This document shows, in pieces, positions 6,635 to 13,407 of a stretch of DNA of 14,842 bases. The DNA comes from DASXTW01 sp046726275 (GTDB taxonomy: Bacteria > Actinomycetota > UBA4738), in assembly GCA_046726275.1 (NCBI GenBank), contig JBKPAF010000058.1, positions 1 through 14,842 on the forward strand, given 5' to 3'. The notes beneath the pieces are model-generated. The model ran no database searches. It saw only the letters and a list, made by a program, of their open reading frames with translations, and was not told the DNA's origin. A program made the translations under genes and the position numbers. Each line of letters opens with the position of its first letter. Position 1 is the stretch's first letter.

Positions 6635-8377
6635 CTACGAGGAGGTCCCGGTCCCGAGCAAGGAAGAGATCTCGGCCGGGTCGGAGGTGGGCGGGTGGCA
6701 GACGGTTCCGACGCAGACATAGGCCTGCGCTCCATCTTCGATCGGGTATCCCGCCCTGGCCAGCAGCTCGTCGTCGCGGCCCGGCGACAGCGAGTCCACC
6801 AGCCGATAAGGACGGTAGCCGTTCAGGGCAGCCCGACGCAGCGGTGCCCCGTCGCTCACGTCACCGACCACGCTGATATGCAGGGGCTCCGCGAGGAGCT
6901 CGTCCACCGCGAGGGCGAACGGTGCCCCCATCAGGTCGTACAGGTCATAGCCGCCCGCGTAGATCGAGAGCGTGTCGCGGGCGCGGTGGGCAAGTGATTC
7001 GTCGCGGAGCAGACGACCGAGTCGGAGGAGCAGCGTGGCGAACGTGGCGTTGTCCTCGAGGGGCCGGGCCGGGACGCTCAACGCGCCCTCTCCGGTACCG
7101 GGCCGCCGGTCGAAGAATCCCCCGTCCTCGCCGCTCAGGTGGTCGAGGGCGAAAGCCGCTGCATCCATCGCCGAGTCCAGATACCGCCGGTCACCGGTAT
7201 CTGCGTAGGCCTCGACGAACGCGAGGCCGAGCTCCGCATGGTCGCCCAGGAAGCCGCCGACCTCACTTCGGGAACCATCGAAATAGTGAGCGAATCCCTC
7301 AGCCGGGGGGCCGAGGGCCGACAGAACGCGCTCGAGGGCAGCCAACCCCCGGTCCCGGAGCCCCGGCTCGTTCAGGATCCGGGCGCCCAGCAGATGGGCC
7401 CGGGCCATGAGCCCGTTCCAGTCGGCGTAGAGGGTGGGATCGACGAACGGAGGCTCTCGCCCGGCCCCGCCCTCCTCCCCCTGCGCGTAGTACTCCTCGT
7501 CGGCGTCCTGGCTCCCGTAGAAACCGCCCTCGGGATCGGCCAGCGTGGCTTCCACGTACCTGAACACATCGAGGGCAACCTTGTGGAAGCGCTCGCCACC
7601 CTCCAGAGTCCCGGCGGCCAGATACACGATCAGCAGCCTGGCGTTGTCCTCGGCCATCTTCTCGAAGTGAGGGACCGACCAGTCCTCGGTCGTCGAGTAG
7701 CGGAAGAAGCCTCCCTCCACGTGGTCGTACATCCCACCCGACGACATCCCGTCGAGCGTGTGGAAGAGCATCTCCTTGAGCGGTTCCTCCCCGGTGGCGA
7801 GATGTCGGTTGACCAGAAGCTCCAGCGCGGGCGGGTGCGGGAACTTCGGGGCCGGGCCGAACCCTCCGTACCTGGCGTCGTACCGTTGGGCAAGCCCCCC
7901 GATGATCCGCTCGACGATCGAGGAGCCGAGCGTTCCCCTCTGGGTCTGCTGCCGGGTCCGCCGCTCCGCCAGCTGGGCGATCTTCGCCTCGAACTCCTCC
8001 TTCCGGTCGGCCCACGCAGAGGAGACCTGCCGGAGGAGGCCCTGCATGGTCTCGGGCGGGAAGTAGGTGCCGCCGGTGAGGATCTCGCCCGTGGGCGTGA
8101 GGAACGCGGTGGTGGGCCACCCGCCCATGTTGTACCGCCGGTTGACGTCCGGCCTGCGGTCGTTGTCCACCTTGACCGGGACGAAGGAATCCTCGATCAG
8201 CCTCGCGACCTCGGTGTCGCTGTATGTGGTTCGGTCCATGACGTGGCACCAGTGGCACCACACGGCGCTGATGTCCAGGAGGATGGGGACGCCCCGGCGC
8301 TCGGCCTCCTCGAACGCCTCGTCACCCCACTCGCGCCACTGGACGCCGGTATGCGGATCGGTCATCGCCTCCAGCAT
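6635..8377 (-). CDS. DUF255/YyaL-type thioredoxin-domain protein
   Basis: This 580-residue protein has an N-terminal thioredoxin-like DUF255 domain (about residues 10-120). Its redox motif CHWC is at 41-44 in the typical ISAVWCHWCHVM context, followed by VDNDRRPDVNRRYNMGGWPTT. The rest is an all-helical toroid like six-hairpin glycosidases, with FGPAPKFPHP, SSGGMYDHVEGGFFRYSTTEDW, PHFEKMAEDNA and YADWNGLMARA. The end, YVCVGTVCHPPTSDP, matches the family's usual C-terminus. It is shorter than the common form of about 680 residues because the middle is compact (SQDADEEYY to DPTLYADWNG); this appears to be a known short subfamily. The molecular function of the family is not established. I chose the ATG at 8377. 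The ATG at 8365 has GGAGG only 2 bases before it, and a GTG at 8383 is also possible. Confidence 0.87.
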   Translation of the reverse strand: MLEAMTDPHTGVQWREWGDEAFEEAERRGVPILLDISAVWCHWCHVMDRTTYSDTEVARLIEDSFVPVKVDNDRRPDVNRRYNMGGWPTTAFLTPTGEILTGGTYFPPETMQGLLRQVSSAWADRKEEFEAKIAQLAERRTRQQTQRGTLGSSIVERIIGGLAQRYDARYGGFGPAPKFPHPPALELLVNRHLATGEEPLKEMLFHTLDGMSSGGMYDHVEGGFFRYSTTEDWSVPHFEKMAEDNARLLIVYLAAGTLEGGERFHKVALDVFRYVEATLADPEGGFYGSQDADEEYYAQGEEGGAGREPPFVDPTLYADWNGLMARAHLLGARILNEPGLRDRGLAALERVLSALGPPAEGFAHYFDGSRSEVGGFLGDHAELGLAFVEAYADTGDRRYLDSAMDAAAFALDHLSGEDGGFFDRRPGTGEGALSVPARPLEDNATFATLLLRLGRLLRDESLAHRARDTLSIYAGGYDLYDLMGAPFALAVDELLAEPLHISVVGDVSDGAPLRRAALNGYRPYRLVDSLSPGRDDELLARAGYPIEDGAQAYVCVGTVCHPPTSDPAEISSLLGTGTSS

Positions 8378-8408
8378 ACCCACGGGGCCGAGGCGACCCC
8401 CTCTTCGC

Positions 8409-9302
8409 TTACGACTTCGCGCCGTCTCCCGCGCTGTTTCCGAACGCCTTGGTGGTCAGGCCGGTCACCCCGGAGAGGAGGTTGGCCAGCTCCATCGGTA
8501 CGACGAACTTGGTCGACGGCGACGAGCCGATCTGCTTGAGCGCCTCCAGGTACTGGAGGCTCATGGTGTTCGCGTCGACCCCCTGGGCGACCTCGAAGAT
8601 CTTGGAGAGTGCCAGGGAGAACCCCTCGGCCCGGAGGATCGCCGCCTGCCGGTCCCCCTCGGCGGAGAGGATGGCGGCCTGCTTCTGGCCTTCCGCCACC
8701 GTGATCGCCGCTTGCTTGCTCCCCTCGGCTTCGGTGACCACGGCTCGGCGGGTCCGCTCCGCGGACATCTGGCGGGTCATGGCTTCCTGAACCGCGGGTG
8801 GCGGGATGATCTCGCGCACCTCCACGTTCGTGACCTTCACGCCCCACCGCTCCGTGACCTCGTCGAGCTTGGCCTGGAGGATCCGGTTCATCTCCTCCCG
8901 CTTGGACAGCACGTCGTCCAGCGTCATGTCGCCGACGACGCTCCGCAGCGTGGTGGCCGCGATGTTCTGAGCGGCTCCGGCGAAGTTCTGCACCTGGAGG
9001 ACGGACATCGCCGCGTCCACCACCTTGTAGAAGATGATGAAGTCGATGCTGATCGTGGCGTTGTCCTCCGTGATCGCCGCCTGGTGCGGGATCTCCAGGT
9101 ACCTCTCCCTGAGGTCCACCCGAACCACCCGGTCGATGATCGGGATGATGAGCACCAGACCTGGTCCCCGGATGCCGATCGCCCGGCCCAGGCGGAACAG
9201 GACGACCCGCTGATACTCGGGAACGATCTTGATGGCGTTGGGGATGAACAGGAGCAGGAACAACACCACCATCGCCAGGACGACGATGAGCGTTACGTTC
9301 AT
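8409..9302 (-). CDS. SPFH/band 7 (slipin/stomatin-like) membrane protein
   Basis: This 297-residue membrane-associated scaffold protein is of the stomatin/slipin group. These proteins form large oligomers on the membrane inner face and often act with a partner NfeD protease. An N-terminal hydrophobic helix (about residues 3-22) leads into the SPFH domain (about 23-180; PEYQRVVLFRLGRAIGIRGPGL, DLRERYLEIP, LRSVVGDMTLDDVLSKREEMN). A repeat-containing helical region of AEG-x-x-QAAI units (191-227) and a short C-terminal segment PSTKFVVPMELANLLSG follow. The start overlaps the nfeD stop by 4 bases (ATGA) and is preceded by AAGGAG, so it is translationally coupled to nfeD. This gene pairing is widespread and supports a joint function in membrane protein quality control or microdomain organisation. 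Confidence 0.93.
   Translation of the reverse strand: MNVTLIVVLAMVVLFLLLFIPNAIKIVPEYQRVVLFRLGRAIGIRGPGLVLIIPIIDRVVRVDLRERYLEIPHQAAITEDNATISIDFIIFYKVVDAAMSVLQVQNFAGAAQNIAATTLRSVVGDMTLDDVLSKREEMNRILQAKLDEVTERWGVKVTNVEVREIIPPPAVQEAMTRQMSAERTRRAVVTEAEGSKQAAITVAEGQKQAAILSAEGDRQAAILRAEGFSLALSKIFEVAQGVDANTMSLQYLEALKQIGSSPSTKFVVPMELANLLSGVTGLTTKAFGNSAGDGAKS
8622..8732 (-). repeat. Tandem 11-residue AEG-QAAI repeats in the slipin coding region
   Basis: Three near-perfect 33-base units and a partial fourth encode EAEGSKQAAIT, VAEGQKQAAIL, SAEGDRQAAIL and RAEGFSLAL (residues 191-227). This is the usual alanine/glutamate-rich helical repeat of stomatin-like proteins, with a heptad-like and 11-residue periodicity suited to oligomer coiled coils. 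Confidence 0.85.
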
Positions 9303-10729
9303 GTCACTCCTTCCTTTCCATGGGCCGCTCCGGAGTCACCGGCGAGCTGCCCCTCAGGCGCCGAGGACGCGGGAAGGGGCTCATCGGCCTCGGAGACCGT
9401 CGGTGGGACCTCGCCGGCTGGCTCGACGACCAGCCGGATTCCTCGCACCTGGAGCACCCGAACGGAGCTTCCCTTCGCGATGAAGGGCCCGGCCGACTCG
9501 GCGGTCCAGTTCTCCCGCCGGACGCGCACCCGCCCAGACGGGTTCAGGTTGTCTACGGCGACGCCGAACTCGCCCGCCATGCTCTCGATGCCGGCCGTGC
9601 GCGGCAGATGCCGGGACCTCATGACGGCACCGACGACGAAGCCGAAGAACACCACGAGGAGGACGGCCACGCCCGCCAGGAGCCACGGCGAGACCCGCGC
9701 GTTGGGCACGGCTGAGTTGAAGAGGAGCAGGCCTCCCAGGACCAACGTGACGACCCCGCCGACGGTGGGGAGGCCGATCCCCGGATGCTTCAGCTCGAGG
9801 AGGAAGAAGATGGCCGAGAGGACAAGGAGGATGACGCCGGCAAGCTGCACCGGGAGGAACCCGAAGCTCACGAACGCCGAGATCAGCAGGACGGCTCCGA
9901 GGATCCCGGGGACGGAGACCCCTGGGTGCAGGATCTCGATAACGATGAGGGCCAGTCCCAGGTAGAAGAACAGGAACGCGAGGTTCGGGTCGATCAACCC
10001 GTGGAGGAAAGCCGCACCGAATCCCATGTCCCGTTCTTCGATCCGAGCCCCACTCAGCGCCTGACCGGGGCAACGTTCAGCCGCGATCGACCCTGTCCCT
10101 CCGGACCGGCAGGATTGGTCAACGGAGCGGAACAGCGCGGCCGGCGTGGCCGAGACGAAGTCGACCACGTTCGTCCGCAACGCTTCCTCCGCCGAGATGC
10201 TCACCGAGTTCCGCACGGCCTGCTCCGCCCAGTCGGCGTTGCGCCCCCACCGCTCTGCTAGCGATCGGATGTACCCGGCGGCGTCGTTGGTGACCTTGTC
10301 GCTGGCGATGGCCCCTGAGACCCCGACCGGATGGGCGGCCCCGATGTTCGTTCCGGGCGCCATGGCATTGATCGGGCAGGCCAGCATGATGAACGTTCCC
10401 GCCGACGCCGCCCTGGCTCCCTGCGGAGCCGTGTAACAGATGACCTGGACCTTGGAGTTCAGGATGGCCTGGGTGATCTTGCGCATCGAGGAGTCCAGAC
10501 CGCCCGGCGTGTCGATGGTCAGGAGGACCGCGGCGTCCCCGTCGGCCTCGGCGCGGTCGATGCCCCTGATGATGTAGTTGGCCACGAAGGGGTCGACCAC
10601 GCCCTCGAGGGCGAGGGAGAGGACGGTCGTGGGTATCTGGGTGCCCGCCTGGGCCTGAGCGAGTCCCATCGAGGCGCCGAGGGCGGCCAGGCTCGCCAGG
10701 ACCACTCCCAGCGCCCTCATCCTGCGCAT
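9299..10729 (-). CDS. nfeD: NfeD-type membrane-bound serine protease (COG1030)
   Basis: This 476-residue secreted or membrane protease of the ClpP-like 1510-N type is expected to cleave hydrophobic segments of its partner SPFH protein. A signal peptide ends near residue 26 (GASMGLAQA). The protease domain (about 30-205) contains DTPGGLDSSM, the nucleophile Ser109 in ARAASAGTF, and Lys145 in SDKVTNDAAGY as the likely dyad lysine. Several membrane helices cover about residues 245-370, including LHPGVSVPGILG and KHPGIGLPTVGG, typical of NfeD. A C-terminal OB-fold NfeD domain follows (GEFGVAVDNLNPSGRVRVRRENWTA, shown in part here by its GRVRV core). An alternative ATG lies three codons in (10720). 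There is no strong ribosome binding site. It is the first gene of the - strand operon, divergent from a sigma gene across 153 bases. Confidence 0.92.
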   Translation of the reverse strand: MRRMRALGVVLASLAALGASMGLAQAQAGTQIPTTVLSLALEGVVDPFVANYIIRGIDRAEADGDAAVLLTIDTPGGLDSSMRKITQAILNSKVQVICYTAPQGARAASAGTFIMLACPINAMAPGTNIGAAHPVGVSGAIASDKVTNDAAGYIRSLAERWGRNADWAEQAVRNSVSISAEEALRTNVVDFVSATPAALFRSVDQSCRSGGTGSIAAERCPGQALSGARIEERDMGFGAAFLHGLIDPNLAFLFFYLGLALIVIEILHPGVSVPGILGAVLLISAFVSFGFLPVQLAGVILLVLSAIFFLLELKHPGIGLPTVGGVVTLVLGGLLLFNSAVPNARVSPWLLAGVAVLLVVFFGFVVGAVMRSRHLPRTAGIESMAGEFGVAVDNLNPSGRVRVRRENWTAESAGPFIAKGSSVRVLQVRGIRLVVEPAGEVPPTVSEADEPLPASSAPEGQLAGDSGAAHGKEGVT

Positions 10730-10836
10730 ATATCAATCATGCCACCGCCGACGAAGTGCTGGATGCCTCCGCGGTCGCCTGCCGGCGCAGCGGCGGACGC
10801 TGGACGCTCCGGCGTCGGATAATGGACGTGCTTTGG

Positions 10837-10867
10837 GGAAAACTCCGCGCCACCGAGGCGCCGTATA
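10837..10867 (+). promoter_or_regulatory. Possible ECF-like promoter of the second sigma gene
   Basis: In the 153-base gap between nfeD and the sigma gene, GGAAAAC (10837-10843) precedes CGTATA (10862-10867) by 18 bases. This is a weaker and slightly long ECF-type layout. Between the two lies the inverted repeat GCGCC-ACCGA-GGCGC (10847-10861), which may be an operator. The predicted transcript start would fall inside the ribosome binding site TTGGAGG (10872-10877), which argues against it. GATAAT (10818-10823), with a poor -35, is an alternative housekeeping promoter. I see no RNA gene in the gap. Confidence 0.3.
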
Positions 10868-10882
10868 CCAATTGGAGGCCCG

Positions 10883-11485
10883 ATGACCTTCGAGGTTGAA
10901 GGTCCCCTCTCTCGAGAATCGGAAGAGGAATTGATGCGCCAATTGGTTGCTGGCGACGAGGACGCGATCCGGACGCTGTACTCGCGGTTCGGGCGATCCG
11001 TCTATACGCTGGGGCTCCGGTTGCTCGGAAGCAACGAGGGCGCCGAGGAGCTCACCCAGGACGTCTTCCTCACGGCGTGGCGCAAGGGCAGCCGGTTCGA
11101 CGCGACCCGGGGCAGGCTGTCGACCTGGCTCATGGCGATCGCGCACAACATGGCCGTTGACAGGCTCCGTCACGATCGCGGAGCGGGCCGGCCGTCCCTG
11201 GTGTTCATGGAGGAGCTGCCCGAGCCCGCCCCCCACGACGAGGAGGCCGGGCTCATCGAGCGGGACCAGGCGCGCAGGGCCATGGCCTGTCTCTCGATCC
11301 CGGAGCGCCGGTTGCTCTCCCAGGCCTACTTCTACGGTTGGACGGCGAGGGAGATCGCGGAGGCCGACGGGATCCCCTTGGGCACGGTCAAGACAAGGCT
11401 GCGCACCGCCCTGATCAAGCTCCGCCGGGCCGGTGCGGAAGAGGCTCGGGCCGCGGCTCGCGCTGTGGACGGAGGTGCCCCGTGA
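10883..11485 (+). CDS. ECF sigma factor (SigK/SigL-like group, paired with RskA-type anti-sigma)
   Basis: This is a 200-residue sigma-70 family factor. Region 2 runs from about residue 27 to 95 (LYSRFGRSVYTLGLRLLG, EGAEELTQDVFLTAW, GRLSTWLMAIAHNMAVDRLR). Region 4 runs from about 130 to 185 (LSIPERRLLSQAYFYGWT, AREIAEADGIPLGTVKTRL). The TWLMAIAHNMAVDRLR segment and the YFYGWTAREIAE start of region 4 are typical of factors encoded next to RskA-family anti-sigma genes, such as mycobacterial SigK and SigL. The ATG follows TTGGAGG by 5 bases, a good site. The stop overlaps the start of the anti-sigma gene by 4 bases. The factor is expected to be held inactive at the membrane and freed by proteolysis of its anti-sigma. 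Confidence 0.92.
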   Translation: MTFEVEGPLSRESEEELMRQLVAGDEDAIRTLYSRFGRSVYTLGLRLLGSNEGAEELTQDVFLTAWRKGSRFDATRGRLSTWLMAIAHNMAVDRLRHDRGAGRPSLVFMEELPEPAPHDEEAGLIERDQARRAMACLSIPERRLLSQAYFYGWTAREIAEADGIPLGTVKTRLRTALIKLRRAGAEEARAAARAVDGGAP

Positions 11486-12228
11486 CCTGCCTGGAGGTGC
11501 GGGAGCGACTCACCGAGCATGCCCTGGGCCTGCTGGCCAAGGTCGACGCCTCGGAGGTCGAACGCCACCTCGAGTGGTGCGCGGGGTGCCGGAAGGAGGC
11601 CGCCGAGCTGGAGGAGGGTGCGAGCCGGGTTGCCCTCGCCCTCCCAATCGCTGATCCCCCTTCCTCCCTCGAGACTCGGGTCGTGGACAGGCTCCGCACG
11701 GCCTCCGGAAGGATCGTTCCCGGAGGTCGCCGCCGCATCCGCGTGCTCCTGGCGGCCACGCTCGCCGCAGCCATGCTCGCGCTGGGAGCGACCGGGTGGG
11801 CCATCGCCGAGCGGGGTCACGTTCGATCCCTGGAGGAGCAGGTCCTCGCAACCAGGTCGCAGGTGCATCGCCTGGCTCGAGCCCTCGACTCGTTCAAGGG
11901 CCAGGCTGGAAGGGTCACCAGAGCCAGTCTCATTCCGGCTCCTGGAACTCGGGGGACCGGGTCCGCGGTGATCTTCACCGCCCCGGGGGTCCGGGACCAG
12001 GTCGTGGTGGGCATGGTTCTCCCCTCGGCCGCGAGGGGGCCGTACGTCGTGCAGCTCGTCGACGACCGCTCGGCCATCAAGGTGGGGAGGCTGGAGAAGC
12101 GGGTCGAGGGCGACTGGTTCATGTGGGAGTCCATCAACCAGGACCTCTCCCGGGTGGTGACGATCACCGTCCTGGACGGCGCCAGCAGGACGCTCCTCGC
12201 CGGCACCTTCCAGCCGAACGCCGGCTAG
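11482..12228 (+). CDS. Zinc-finger anti-sigma factor with RskA domain
   Basis: This 248-residue single-pass membrane anti-sigma factor is translated from a GTG that overlaps the sigma stop (GTGA), with GGAGG 6 bases upstream. The cytoplasmic anti-sigma domain carries the ZAS motif H-x3-C-x2-C (HLEWCAGC, His29, Cys33, Cys36) after MTCLEVRERLTEHALGLL. A hydrophobic helix spans about residues 86-108. A short coiled-coil-like stretch follows (RSLEEQVLATRSQVHRLARA, 115-134), then an RskA-type extracytoplasmic domain to the end (GTGSAVIFTAPG, PYVVQLVDD, VTITVLDG). Known RskA proteins are degraded stepwise to free their sigma factor. The signal here is unknown. htrA 95 bases downstream could take part in the cascade only if it is exported. 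Confidence 0.92.
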   Translation: MTCLEVRERLTEHALGLLAKVDASEVERHLEWCAGCRKEAAELEEGASRVALALPIADPPSSLETRVVDRLRTASGRIVPGGRRRIRVLLAATLAAAMLALGATGWAIAERGHVRSLEEQVLATRSQVHRLARALDSFKGQAGRVTRASLIPAPGTRGTGSAVIFTAPGVRDQVVVGMVLPSAARGPYVVQLVDDRSAIKVGRLEKRVEGDWFMWESINQDLSRVVTITVLDGASRTLLAGTFQPNAG

Positions 12229-12243
12229 CCCTTCTCCACCGTC

Positions 12244-12287
12244 GCCAGACGGCTCACTCCCGCGTGGCCAGACTGCTCACTCTCGCG
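12244..12287. repeat. Tandem direct repeat upstream of htrA
   Basis: Two 21-base copies, 12244-12264 and 12267-12287, differ at only two positions and are offset by 23 bases, about two helical turns. The shared core is GCCAGAC-K-GCTCACTC-Y-CGCG. The repeat lies wholly between the anti-sigma stop and the htrA start, just upstream of a candidate -10 element. The left copy also overlaps a small hairpin CCGTC-GCCA-GACGG (12239-12252). A paired binding site for a regulator is the simplest reading; a neutral duplication is possible. Confidence 0.6.
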
Positions 12288-12304
12288 GCCATTCCCCGGG
12301 GCCG

Positions 12305-12313
12305 TGCTAGCCT
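12305..12313 (+). promoter_or_regulatory. Candidate extended -10 element for htrA
   Basis: TG-C-TAGCCT (12305-12313) has the TGn extension and ends 10 bases before the htrA ATG. The transcript would be leaderless or nearly so, which agrees with the absence of a clear ribosome binding site. No -35 element is evident; the tandem repeat ends about 18 bases upstream. Confidence 0.35.
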
Positions 12314-12323
12314 CGGTTACGAG

Positions 12324-13349
12324 ATGGTGGACGTGAGGTTCATCGATGCTCTCCTCGGGGAGGGAGACCCCGGGGTCGTTCCCGCGGCAGAGCCGGACGA
12401 GGACGAGGCTCTCGACGCCTACTCCACCGTCATCACCCGCGTGGCCGAACAGCTCATGCCGTCGGTGGCCAATCTCCGGGTGACCCGGCGGGTGTGGCAG
12501 GGTCAGCCGGCAGACGGAGGTGGCAGCGGCGTGGTCGTCACGACGGACGGATTCATCCTGACGTCGGCTCATGTGATGGCCGGCACCGAGCGCGGGAGCG
12601 CGTCCTTCGTGGACGGGCGCGAGTTCGGGATCGAGACCGTCGGGACCGACCCCTTGTCGGACCTCGCGGTCGTGCGGGCGTCGGCGTCGGGACTGACCCC
12701 GGCCCGGTTAGGAGATGCTTCGAAGCTCCGTGTGGGCCAGCTGGTTGTGGCCATCGGGAACCCACTCGGGTTCACCGGGTCGGTCACGGCCGGTGTGGTC
12801 AGTGCGCTCGGACGATCCCTTCCGACTCGGGCGGGCTCGGTGAGCCGCGTGGTGGAGAACGTGATCCAGACGGACGCCGCGCTCCATCCCGGAAACTCAG
12901 GTGGCGCGCTCGCGGACAGCCGGGGCCGCGTCGTGGGCATCAACACCGCTGTCGTCGGTCCGGGGATCGGCCAGGGGCTGGGGTTGGCGGTGCCCATCAA
13001 CCCGACGACCCGACGCATCGTCGCCGCGCTCATGAGCGAGGGCCGGTTCCGCCGGGCGTTCCTGGGCATCGCAGGTGGTCCCCGGCCGCTTCCCCCTCGG
13101 GTGGCCCAGGAGGTCCAGCAGGAGGCGGGGGTGGAGATCGTGCAAGTGGTCGAAGGAAGCCCGGCTGCCCGAGCCGGCCTGAGGCCCGAGGACCTCATCC
13201 TTGACGTGGACGGCGAGCCGATGGAAGGCATGGACGACCTCCAGCGGATCATGGCGAGCGACGCCATCGGCCGCCGAGCTATCCTGAGGGTCTACCGAGA
13301 CGGGGAAGTGCGGACGATCGAGATCACTCCGATCGAGCTGACCACCTGA
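12324..13349 (+). CDS. htrA: HtrA/DegP-like trypsin-fold serine protease with PDZ domain, no visible export signal
   Basis: This 341-residue S1C-family protease degrades or refolds damaged proteins. The triad is complete: His83 (LTSAHVM), Asp113 (SDLAVV) and Ser192 (HPGNSGGAL). Other family marks are GGGSGVVVTTDGFILT, VGQLVVAIGNPLGF and VENVIQTDAALHPGNSGG. One PDZ domain occupies about residues 245-335 (GSPAARAGLRPEDLILDVDG). The N-terminus, MVDVRFIDALLGEG followed by an acidic stretch, has neither signal peptide nor membrane helix. An in-frame GTG at 12264 would add only MARLLTLAAIPRGRA and does not change this. Most actinobacterial HtrA proteins are membrane-anchored, so a cytoplasmic location is unusual. 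Leu129 is encoded by TTA, a rare codon here. The order sigma, anti-sigma, htrA recalls mycobacterial sigE-rseA-htrA. Confidence 0.9.
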   Translation: MVDVRFIDALLGEGDPGVVPAAEPDEDEALDAYSTVITRVAEQLMPSVANLRVTRRVWQGQPADGGGSGVVVTTDGFILTSAHVMAGTERGSASFVDGREFGIETVGTDPLSDLAVVRASASGLTPARLGDASKLRVGQLVVAIGNPLGFTGSVTAGVVSALGRSLPTRAGSVSRVVENVIQTDAALHPGNSGGALADSRGRVVGINTAVVGPGIGQGLGLAVPINPTTRRIVAALMSEGRFRRAFLGIAGGPRPLPPRVAQEVQQEAGVEIVQVVEGSPAARAGLRPEDLILDVDGEPMEGMDDLQRIMASDAIGRRAILRVYRDGEVRTIEITPIELTT

Positions 13350-13350
13350 C

Positions 13351-13406
13351 CACGATTCGCTCAAAGGCGACGCGGCGACTGGTCGCCGCCCTCACCGGCG
13401 ATCGTG
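13351..13406. terminator. Foldable region between convergent htrA and esterase genes
   Basis: Almost the entire 58-base gap can fold. The inner stem is GCGGCGAC / GTCGCCGC (13372-13379 with 13382-13389), realistically 7 pairs around a CTGG loop. The outer arms CACGAT-T-CGC (13351-13360) and GCGATCGTG (13398-13406) pair with one bulged base. The symmetry allows it to act on both strands. There is no T-tract, so intrinsic termination is uncertain in this GC-rich genome. Confidence 0.45.
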
Positions 13407-13407
13407 A

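Noticed and set aside
6635..8377. The DUF255 protein as truncated or broken because it is about 100 residues shorter than the common form.
   Set aside because: The N-terminal CHWC domain and the C-terminal family ending are both present. The compact middle matches a short subfamily that I recall, so it is not a decayed gene.
7139..8539. A 466-codon + strand frame opposite the DUF255 gene.
   Set aside because: It is complementary to a clear DUF255 protein; its composition is typical of an antisense shadow.
8067..9965. A 632-codon open frame on the + strand opposite the DUF255, SPFH and nfeD genes.
   Set aside because: It lies opposite three well-recognised genes, its translation is low-complexity and rich in Arg, Pro and Gly, and it has no recognisable domain. 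It is a by-product of GC-rich codon use.
10730..10882. A possible small RNA or riboswitch in the nfeD/sigma gap.
   Set aside because: Only short hairpins and weak promoter elements are visible, with no conserved RNA motif or terminator.
11796..12323. In-frame upstream extension of htrA through the anti-sigma coding region.
   Set aside because: The extension reads the anti-sigma gene out of frame and adds no export signal. The conserved protease sequence begins after 12324.
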